DNA of 5,662 bases. Source: Deltaproteobacteria bacterium. GTDB lineage: Bacteria > Bdellovibrionota_C > UBA2361 > SZUA-149 > JADYYL01. Shown piece after piece: positions 1 through 5,662 of this stretch (its first letter is position 1; each line of letters starts with the position of its first letter). Location of the stretch: the NCBI GenBank assembly GCA_020853655.1, contig JADYYL010000099.1, positions 1 through 5,662 on the forward strand, read 5' to 3'. The position numbers and the translations under genes are program-made. The notes beneath the pieces were generated by a model. The model was not told the DNA's origin. It ran no database searches and saw only the letters and a program-made list of their open reading frames with translations.

Positions 1-2
1 CC

Positions 3-1829
3 GAAGTTCCACGCGGTTCCGATCTCGGTCTTGTCGATGGAGAGAACTACGTCGCCATCACCGAGGAGAACGTGGAGGAGAAGATCGCGTACTACCTCGC
101 CCATCCCGAGGAAGCGAGAACCGTTGCCGCGCGGGGGTTTGAGCTTGCTCAGCGATTGCATAATTGCCACGCGCGGGCGGTTCAGTTTCTTGAGTCGCTT
201 GAAGGCACTCCCTTTTCTGTGCACGCGCATCGCAGGAGCCGGCAGCTGCGATATCTTCCCGAAGTCTATTCGCCGTTGAAAGGCCTCAAGTTGCACCTCG
301 GATGTGGAGGGGACTATCGCAGCGGATGGATCAACGTCGACCGCGATCCGGGCGCGCGGGCTGATATCCACGCGCCGATCGAAGATCTCAACAAATACTT
401 CGCGCCGTCATCTGCTCGGGAAGCGCTCGCCGTGCATGCGTTAAATTATCTTCGACTTTGGGAGGCAAGGGCATTCTTTCGGTCCATGCATCGCATTCTT
501 GAGCCAGGCGGCAAACTCGTTTTGGAGACGGTGAACCTCGAGAGAGCGATTGAAAAGATTTCGCAGTCAAAGGAGAACTTTCCGGAGTATCTCGAGGGGG
601 TGCGCGCGCTGCATGCCTTCGGCTTGGACCACCTGGAGGCAAACGAGCCATATTACCCAAACTCGTTTAGCTGGACCCCTTGGCACCTCGAGCGCGAACT
701 TCAACTCGCCGGCTTTTCCAAGATAGAGTTCTTGCCGCCGACCATGCACGGCCAGTGGAGAGACATGCGCGTCGAGGCGACGAACTCTGCTCCGCTGGTG
801 ACGCGTCAGGGCCACGTGAGGTCTGACGACGATCCGTCCGTGCTCTTCCTCTTCGACAGTGCCATGGGGCAAGCGACCGCGCACACCCGTGCGATGCGAT
901 TCCAGGGCCATTTCGAACGAGCAGGGTGGCGCACCGGATTCCTCGACTTCCATAAGAGTGGCCCCGAAGCCGCGATTGCTGCAGCCAAGTCGTTCGATAT
1001 CGTCTATCTGCTGAAGATCGCTTCGCTCTCAGTGGTGGATCGGATTCGTCGTGAGACGAGTGCGCGGATCGTTTTCGATCTCACGGATGCCCTGTGGGCC
1101 CCGCTCCACCGACAACATGGGTGGGCAGATCTCGAGGGAGTCCTCCTCAGATGCGATGCCGTGTTCAGCGAGAATCAGTATGTCTGTGAGTATGCTTCCC
1201 GATACTGCGACACCGTGATCAGCCTCCCGGTTCCCACGCTTGTCGAAGATTTTGAGATTGCTCGCCGCGAACGCTCCTCAGCGCCACGATCAGATGTGAT
1301 CTTCGGTTGGGTTGGGAGTAGTGGAACGGTCGCCGCGCTGACCAAGATTCGACCGGCACTGGCCAAGGTGTTTCGTGCACATCCCGAGTGCGTTCTCCGG
1401 GTCGTCGGATGCCACCGCCAGTTTCTCCCGGACTTTCCCGATATGCGAGTCTCAGTGCTCGAGAGCTACAACGAAGAGGTGATGGTGCGCGAGATGTTGG
1501 ATCTCGACATCGGACTCTTCCCGCCGCCATTCGATGACGACGATTTCGCGATTCGAGGATCGCAAAAAGCGCTTCTGTATATGGCTGGTGGGGTTGCCAC
1601 CATTGCTCAACGCGGCGGCGACTGCGAGCGGTTCATCGAAGACGGCGTCACCGGAATGCTCGCCACAACCGAGTCCGAGTGGGCGGAGAAACTAGAGCAG
1701 CTCGTCCGAGATCACTCGCTACGCAATAGGCTCGGGGACGCCGCCCGACAGTCGGCGTCAGTTGGCCGCTCGACCCAGGCCATATTCGAATGCTTGTGCG
1801 ATGCCTTTCGGCGCGTCGCCGCAAAGTAG
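3..1829 (+). CDS. Multidomain glycan enzyme, 5'-partial: CgeB-like glycosyltransferase tail + SAM methyltransferase + GT4 glycosyltransferase
   Basis: The frame is open to the left edge and ends with TAG at 1827-1829, giving 608 visible codons; the true start lies outside. A GTG at 72 is in frame, but homology continues upstream of it, so it is not the start. Numbering from that GTG, three modules are visible. Residues up to about 45 (with the 23 codons before) match the C-terminal end of the CgeB-like protein at 3251-4261. About 70-235 is a class I SAM methyltransferase: motif I LHLGCGG at 74-80, acidic VD at 89-90, and RILEPGGKLVLE at 141-152. About 255-580 is a GT-B retaining glycosyltransferase resembling GT4: VFDLTDALW at 334-342, FSENQYVCEYA at 365-375, GWVGSSGT at 412-419, and the donor-site region KALLYMAGG to EDGVTG at 499-528. 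It probably builds and methylates a surface glycan in the cytoplasm. Sugar, acceptor and methylation site cannot be read from sequence. The domain calls are firm; the specific function is not. Confidence 0.88.
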   Translation, partial: EVPRGSDLGLVDGENYVAITEENVEEKIAYYLAHPEEARTVAARGFELAQRLHNCHARAVQFLESLEGTPFSVHAHRRSRQLRYLPEVYSPLKGLKLHLGCGGDYRSGWINVDRDPGARADIHAPIEDLNKYFAPSSAREALAVHALNYLRLWEARAFFRSMHRILEPGGKLVLETVNLERAIEKISQSKENFPEYLEGVRALHAFGLDHLEANEPYYPNSFSWTPWHLERELQLAGFSKIEFLPPTMHGQWRDMRVEATNSAPLVTRQGHVRSDDDPSVLFLFDSAMGQATAHTRAMRFQGHFERAGWRTGFLDFHKSGPEAAIAAAKSFDIVYLLKIASLSVVDRIRRETSARIVFDLTDALWAPLHRQHGWADLEGVLLRCDAVFSENQYVCEYASRYCDTVISLPVPTLVEDFEIARRERSSAPRSDVIFGWVGSSGTVAALTKIRPALAKVFRAHPECVLRVVGCHRQFLPDFPDMRVSVLESYNEEVMVREMLDLDIGLFPPPFDDDDFAIRGSQKALLYMAGGVATIAQRGGDCERFIEDGVTGMLATTESEWAEKLEQLVRDHSLRNRLGDAARQSASVGRSTQAIFECLCDAFRRVAAK

Positions 1830-1906
1830 GCCACAAGTCTCCGCGCTCCGCTCTGCTTGTAACCGTCTCATTTCTTTAGTCTTTCCATGACTTCGCCGAC
1901 CGGTCT

Positions 1907-1946
1907 GGAGCGAGAATCCCGAATCTGGACCTCGAGGAGCGGAATC
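1907..1946. repeat. Imperfect short direct repeat in the gap upstream of the methyltransferase-acetyltransferase gene
   Basis: GGAGCGAGAATC at 1907-1918 recurs as GGAGCGGAATC at 1936-1946, one base shorter, with starts 29 bases apart. A third GAATCT lies between them at 1921-1926. It sits in the 161-base non-coding gap before the gene starting at 1991. It could be a binding site or simply chance purine-rich sequence. No -35/-10 pair convincingly accompanies it. Confidence 0.3.
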
Positions 1947-1990
1947 TAAACCGTTTGAAGCTATCCGACCAAATTGCGCGAGAGAGAATC

Positions 1991-3247
1991 ATGGCGACTC
2001 CGACGACTGGACCGAACGAGCGACGTTATTGGCAGAACTGGGACAACGGCGACGCGGCCGCCCGGATCAATCAATACTGGGAATCGTCAGAAGAAGGGTG
2101 GCGCCAAGATCTTGCTTCCGATCTCGTCGCGCACTTTCGTGCGAGCGAACCACTCCTTGAAGTCGGTTCCGGTTCCGGCCTGATCTACAAGACGCTCCGC
2201 GACTACGGGCTCGTGACGAACGAGACGTATCGCGGGGGAGATATTAGCGAGCGGATGCTCGATATCGCCCGTCGCCGCGCTCCCGACACGCGATTCGACA
2301 AGCTCGACATCTTCGCTCTTCCGTTCGAGGATCGAAGTCAGCCCAATGTCATCTGTATCCACGTTCTCCAGCACCTTCCGAGTTTTGAAGCAGCTGTTGC
2401 CGAACTCGTTCGTGTGGCAGGGAAGAAACTCTACAGTGCGTCGTGGTTCGTCGAGGAAGAACAGGACCAAACGGTGTTCACCGATCCTGCGAAGGACTGG
2501 AATGACCAGTGCTTCTACAACAACTACTATTCGCTTCCGCGCTTTCTGAAGTTCTTGGAAACGCACTGGGGCAATGCCATTCAGACGGTGGAGCTGACCA
2601 GGTTTGGTGGCGTCAACTTCGGGGTCACGATCAGCTTTGCGGAGCATGTCACTCGCACGAATCCGCTCATTGCCGCTCCTTCGGCGACGCTGCCGGGAGC
2701 AGAGAAGAAAACCGCGAATGTCCGTCGAGGATATCTTCGAGGGGAGACCGCCTCCCTCCGGCCGATTGAATCCAAGGATCTGTCGCAACTTGTCGAGTGG
2801 AGGAACCAACCGGAGACCTGGGCACAGTTCTTCAATACATCGCCGCTGACAGAAGACGGTCAGGCAGAGTGGTTCAAGAACCTCCGTAGTGACAAGCGTC
2901 GACAATTGTTTGTTGTTACGACACCCGAGGGGAAGGCGGTGGGCACGGTCGGACTCGACACCATCGATCAACTGAACCAGTCAGCAGAGATCGGGAACAT
3001 ACTCATCGGCGATTCGTCCTATCGCGGAAAGGGACTCGCGCAAGCGGCGGTCTCTCTGCTCGTGGATTACTGCTTCGAGCGCCTCAACCTCCGACGCCTG
3101 TATCTCCATGTGTTTGAAGAGAATGCCGCGGCCCGTAAAGTCTATGAGAAGTGTGGCTTCACGGTCGAAGGGATCCTGCGGGAAGCAAAGTATGCGGACG
3201 GAAAGTTCAAGAACGTCGTGATCATGTCGCGCTTGCGCGCCGGGTGA
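1991..3247 (+). CDS. Bifunctional SAM methyltransferase / GNAT N-acetyltransferase
   Basis: 418 residues from ATG 1991. The N-terminal half is a class I SAM methyltransferase: YWQNWD at 13-18, motif I LLEVGSGSG at 55-63, GGDIS at 82-86 (the aspartate expected to bind the SAM ribose), and HVLQHLP at 124-130. The C-terminal half, about 247-416, is a GNAT acetyltransferase of the RimJ/RimL/PseH type: LRPIESKDL, WRN at 270-272, the acetyl-CoA loop YRGKGLA at 344-350, and the end motif NAAARKVYEKCGF at 378-390. Known relatives with the WRN pattern acetylate amino groups of ribosomal proteins or of nucleotide-linked amino-sugars. With glycosyltransferases and an aminotransferase beside it, an amino-sugar role is the better inference. 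The start is chosen for a standard ATG preceded by a weak purine-rich AGAGAG at 1981-1986. An in-frame TTG at 1955 would add 12 residues but lies 15 bases beyond the nearest GAGGAG. Stop TGA at 3245-3247 is 3 bases from the next gene, so the two are probably co-translated. Confidence 0.88.
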   Translation: MATPTTGPNERRYWQNWDNGDAAARINQYWESSEEGWRQDLASDLVAHFRASEPLLEVGSGSGLIYKTLRDYGLVTNETYRGGDISERMLDIARRRAPDTRFDKLDIFALPFEDRSQPNVICIHVLQHLPSFEAAVAELVRVAGKKLYSASWFVEEEQDQTVFTDPAKDWNDQCFYNNYYSLPRFLKFLETHWGNAIQTVELTRFGGVNFGVTISFAEHVTRTNPLIAAPSATLPGAEKKTANVRRGYLRGETASLRPIESKDLSQLVEWRNQPETWAQFFNTSPLTEDGQAEWFKNLRSDKRRQLFVVTTPEGKAVGTVGLDTIDQLNQSAEIGNILIGDSSYRGKGLAQAAVSLLVDYCFERLNLRRLYLHVFEENAAARKVYEKCGFTVEGILREAKYADGKFKNVVIMSRLRAG

Positions 3248-3250
3248 TGA

Positions 3251-4261
3251 ATGCGCGTACTCTTCGTCGCCAATGACGACTCAGATTACCTCGCGAAATG
3301 CCATGAGGCGTTTCGCACAGGTCTGCGACGGATGCTGGACGTTCGAATGTTTGGACGCGGGTATCCGGGCTATGACCCGACGCTGACAACGTATGCGCAG
3401 ATCATCCCTCACATCTTTCCGGACGCCCAGCCTGACCTGATCATTGCCGAACTCAACGCCGACCCACCGACAGGGTTTACCGTCGCGGATGCTTCCGGTT
3501 TGTCGATCCCTGTTGCCACGATACTCGGTGACTATTGGAACTATCATGGGGAAAAGGGAGCGCTCCTCGCCTCGTTTCTCGAGCAGCGCGGTATAGATCT
3601 CGTCTTGTCGTACTTCCTCCAGGGCCTGGAGCTCTTCGAGGGGACGCCTCTTGCCTCGCGCTTCTGCGTCATGCCTCCCTCTGTCGACCCTCAGATCTAT
3701 AACGACTGGCAGCAGCCGAAAATCTACGATGTCGGCTTTCTTGCCGCGGGCACGACCGAATACACCAATTTCTACCCGGAACGATTCCAGATTCACGAGC
3801 GGCTGAAGTCCCGCTCTGACTTGCGCTATTTGTGGGCGGCGCATCCGGGTTGGGGCCGGCACTCGACATCGCATCCGCTGGTCGGGAAAAATTTCTCCAA
3901 AGCGATCAACTCGTGTCGCACGTTTGTTACGACGGGAGGGGTTTTCCGGAGCGCGCACGCCAAGTATGTGGAAATTCTGGCGAGCCGAACGGTCCTTCTT
4001 GCGGATACGCCGATTGGTGCGGAACTCCTGGGGCTCCAGGATGGCGTGAACTACGTGGCCATCAATCCCGATAACGTGGAGGAGAAGCTCGCGTATCTCC
4101 TCGCGAACCCGGATATCTGTGAGCGAATCGCAGAGGAGGGATACCGCCTCGCTCTGAGCCAACACTCGTGTTACTCGCGAGCGCTCGACTTCTACGTGAC
4201 CTGTCAGGATTTCTTCGGCCCAGGCTTTGGAGAGCCGGGTTTTAAGAGAAACCTGATGTAG
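3251..4261 (+). CDS. CgeB-like family glycosyltransferase
   Basis: 336 residues, complete. The N-terminus MRVLFVANDD is a typical first Rossmann strand of a GT-B glycosyltransferase. Midway are LGDYWNYHG at 92-100 and MPPSVDPQIY at 141-150, the latter resembling the linker motif PSVDpxxF of this group. The C-terminal domain, about 165-325, carries YPERFQIHERL, then HAKYVEILAS at 236-245, ADTPIG, LGLQDGVNYV at 260-269 and the closing HSCYSRALDF. This is the pattern of the glycosyl-transferase family 1 domain seen in spore-maturation protein CgeB and in many O-antigen or flagellin-glycan proteins. It should act in the cytoplasm on a nucleotide-sugar donor; no signal peptide or membrane segment is seen. 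It starts 3 bases after the preceding stop, with GGTGAT at 3243-3248 as the only ribosome-binding-like match, suggesting translational coupling. Its last 60 or so residues are paralogous to the first visible part of the gene at 3-1829. Donor and acceptor are unknown. Confidence 0.87.
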   Translation: MRVLFVANDDSDYLAKCHEAFRTGLRRMLDVRMFGRGYPGYDPTLTTYAQIIPHIFPDAQPDLIIAELNADPPTGFTVADASGLSIPVATILGDYWNYHGEKGALLASFLEQRGIDLVLSYFLQGLELFEGTPLASRFCVMPPSVDPQIYNDWQQPKIYDVGFLAAGTTEYTNFYPERFQIHERLKSRSDLRYLWAAHPGWGRHSTSHPLVGKNFSKAINSCRTFVTTGGVFRSAHAKYVEILASRTVLLADTPIGAELLGLQDGVNYVAINPDNVEEKLAYLLANPDICERIAEEGYRLALSQHSCYSRALDFYVTCQDFFGPGFGEPGFKRNLM

Positions 4262-4288
4262 CAACGGAACATCTCAATAGAGCCTTCC

Positions 4289-4308
4289 TCGACGAACCGT
4301 TTCGTCGA
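4289..4308. repeat. Perfect 8-bp inverted repeat (possible hairpin) in the gap before the aminotransferase gene
   Basis: TCGACGAA at 4289-4296 and TTCGTCGA at 4301-4308 are exact reverse complements around the 4-base loop CCGT. The stem does not extend contiguously on either side, and no T-run follows, so it is not a standard intrinsic terminator. It lies 27 bases after the glycosyltransferase stop and 36 bases before ATG 4345. Possible roles are an RNA hairpin tuning expression of the aminotransferase relative to the upstream genes, or a palindromic protein-binding site. Confidence 0.5.
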
Positions 4309-4344
4309 TGCGGAGTATTCACCTCTTGAGAGTTCACGGTCGCT

Positions 4345-5604
4345 ATGGACAAGAATGAACCCATCCAACTCTTTGTTCCGCACTTTCGCGTGGATGAGAC
4401 GCTCGCGGAGATTCGCGAGTGCCTTGAGAAGGGGTGGACTGGCCTCGGATTCAAAACCGTCGCATTCGAGAACGCTTGGTCTGCATACTCCGGCTTGCCG
4501 CATTCGCACTTCGTCAACTCGGCGACGGTCGGTCTCCAATTAGCGCTGCGTCTCCTCAGCGAGAACGATGGATGGAATGAGGGCGACGAAGTCATCACGA
4601 CCGCGCTCACGTTTGTCTCGACGAACCACGTCATTTTGCATGAACGACTGACACCCGTCTTTGCAGACGTCGATGAATTTCTCTGCCTCGATCCATCATC
4701 AGTGGAAGCTCAGATCACGCCGAAGACTCGAGCGGTGATCTTCGTTGGCCTCGGCGGGAACACCGGTCGCTTGCAAGAAGTTGCGGAGCTCTGTCAGAAG
4801 CGTGGGTTGAGGCTGATTCTCGACGCGGCTCATATGGCGGGAACGCGATGGTCGTCAGGAATGCACGTTGGACCCGAAGCAGATGTCACGGTCTTTAGTT
4901 TTCAAGCGGTCAAGAATCTACCGACCGCCGACTCCGGAATGATCTGCTTCCGCGACGCGAAGCTTGATGAAGAGGTCCGCAAATGGACCTGGCTCGGCAT
5001 CAACAAGGATACATACAGCCGGACTCATAGTCAGGGCTCCTACAAGTGGATGTACGATGTAGAGCACGTCGGATTCAAATCACACGGAAACTCGATCATG
5101 GCCGCGATGGGACTCGTGTCCCTCCGTTACCTCGATATCGACAATGCGTATCGGCGTCAGCTCGCGACCTGGTATGACCAACGCCTTACAGAAATCGCTG
5201 GCGTATCGCGGATTCCGATGAGCACCGAGTGCGAGAGCTCTCGACACCTCTATCAGATCGCAGTGGATAAACGTGATGAGGTAATGCTCGCCCTTAATTC
5301 TCAGGGAGTCTCCCCGGGAGTGCACTACAGAGAGAATACGGCGTATCGGATGTACGAGGGCGGGGCAGCCTCCGTCCCCGTTGCGCGATATATGAGCGAT
5401 CGCCTCATTTCGCTCCCGATGCATATGAAGGTCACGAAGCAGGACGTCGACCGAGTCGCAGGCATACTCGCGTCGGTGGTGGACTCGAGCGCTAAGAATG
5501 TATCGCTCGAGCTAGCAAAGCTCCGTGGACAATACGCGAATGCGACGTCTGCAATTCAGCGCGTTCTCACAAACGAAGTGGCTGTTGCAAGGCCGCGCTC
5601 CTGA
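4345..5604 (+). CDS. DegT/DnrJ/EryC1/StrS-family PLP-dependent sugar aminotransferase
   Basis: 419 residues, fold-type I aminotransferase. Family signatures appear in order: NSATVGLQLAL at 58-68 (the SAT loop for the PLP phosphate), GDEVITTALTFVSTNHVI at 80-97, LILDAAHMAGT at 157-167 with Asp160 facing the PLP ring nitrogen, and VFSFQAVKNLPTADSGMI at 183-200 with Lys190 as the Schiff-base lysine. GVHYRENTAYRMY at 325-337 and LISLPMHMKVT at 354-364 are the usual C-terminal family blocks. Relatives transfer an amino group, generally from glutamate, onto a keto group of a nucleotide-linked deoxysugar. The neighbouring acetyltransferase domain could acetylate that amine. Oddities: the common GYNYRM-type block reads GFKSHGNS at 243-250, the usual VHLYG reads VGLGG at 134-138, and there is a tail of about 35 residues after 384, longer than most relatives. 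ATG 4345 has no clear Shine-Dalgarno sequence. Sugar and carbon position are unknown. Confidence 0.93.
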   Translation: MDKNEPIQLFVPHFRVDETLAEIRECLEKGWTGLGFKTVAFENAWSAYSGLPHSHFVNSATVGLQLALRLLSENDGWNEGDEVITTALTFVSTNHVILHERLTPVFADVDEFLCLDPSSVEAQITPKTRAVIFVGLGGNTGRLQEVAELCQKRGLRLILDAAHMAGTRWSSGMHVGPEADVTVFSFQAVKNLPTADSGMICFRDAKLDEEVRKWTWLGINKDTYSRTHSQGSYKWMYDVEHVGFKSHGNSIMAAMGLVSLRYLDIDNAYRRQLATWYDQRLTEIAGVSRIPMSTECESSRHLYQIAVDKRDEVMLALNSQGVSPGVHYRENTAYRMYEGGAASVPVARYMSDRLISLPMHMKVTKQDVDRVAGILASVVDSSAKNVSLELAKLRGQYANATSAIQRVLTNEVAVARPRS

Positions 5605-5662
5605 TGACCGCGTGAGCGGATGACCTAACGATTGCTCGCGACGTCATCGACGTGGGGGCACG

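Noticed and set aside
72..74. GTG as the start of the first gene
   Set aside because: The 23 codons upstream stay open and align with the CgeB-like paralogue (LGL.DG.NYVAI), so coding clearly continues to the left edge.
1833..1860. Possible terminator after the first gene (ACAAG ... CTTGT followed by a T-rich stretch)
   Set aside because: Only a 5-bp stem with a long loop of about 18 bases, and the T-rich part is interrupted and displaced. Not strong enough to call.
1887..1949. 20-codon ATG frame in the gap before 1991
   Set aside because: Too short, no ribosome-binding site, and no recognisable sequence. It probably arises by chance.
1955..1957. TTG as start of the methyltransferase-acetyltransferase gene
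   Set aside because: It is possible, but the 12 added residues match nothing recognised and the nearest GAGGAG is too far upstream. ATG 1991 is preferred, with moderate certainty.
2087..2971. Long antisense open frame (294 codons, minus strand)
   Set aside because: It lies wholly opposite the methyltransferase-acetyltransferase gene. Its translation is Arg-rich with no recognisable domain, while the plus strand carries clear motifs over the same bases. It is a by-product of high-GC codon use.
3281..4264. Long antisense open frame (327 codons, minus strand)
   Set aside because: It mirrors the CgeB-like gene. There are no family motifs, and the composition is typical of the reverse complement of a coding region.
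5605..5662. Start of a further gene at the right edge
   Set aside because: The ATG and GTG codons just after the aminotransferase stop run into stop codons within a few codons. One frame stays open at the end, but without a supported start it cannot be called.

Overview
The window is a densely packed, single-strand (+) stretch of a bacterial glycan-biosynthesis locus. It holds four protein genes and no RNA gene, mobile element or CRISPR array that I can support. Codon third positions lean to G/C and gene spacing is short, which fits a moderately high-GC bacterium. Nothing in the sequence lets me name a genus. The genes are of the kind found in O-antigen, exopolysaccharide or flagellin-glycosylation islands, which are usually accessory.

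Layout: (1) position 3-1829 is the 3' part of a large gene cut by the left edge. It encodes the tail of a CgeB-like glycosyltransferase, then a class I SAM methyltransferase, then a complete-looking GT4-type (GT-B fold) glycosyltransferase. (2) A 161-base gap contains a small imperfect direct repeat and no convincing promoter or terminator. (3) 1991-3247 encodes a SAM methyltransferase fused to a GNAT N-acetyltransferase of the RimJ/RimL/PseH type. (4) 3251-4261, only 3 bases downstream, encodes a stand-alone CgeB-like glycosyltransferase whose C-terminus is clearly paralogous to the first residues visible in gene 1. (5) An 83-base gap contains a perfect 8-bp inverted repeat with a 4-base loop. 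(6) 4345-5604 encodes a DegT/DnrJ/EryC1/StrS-family PLP aminotransferase. (7) The last 58 bases hold no supportable gene.

Taken together (inference): the aminotransferase would put an amino group on a nucleotide-linked keto-sugar, the GNAT domain could acetylate that amine, the methyltransferase domains could O- or N-methylate the sugar or glycan, and the glycosyltransferases would attach and extend it. The dehydratase, epimerase and nucleotidyltransferase needed to make the keto-sugar are not in the window. The most distinctive feature is the heavy domain fusion (GT-MTase-GT and MTase-GNAT), together with a duplicated CgeB-type module. I found no wholly unfamiliar system.
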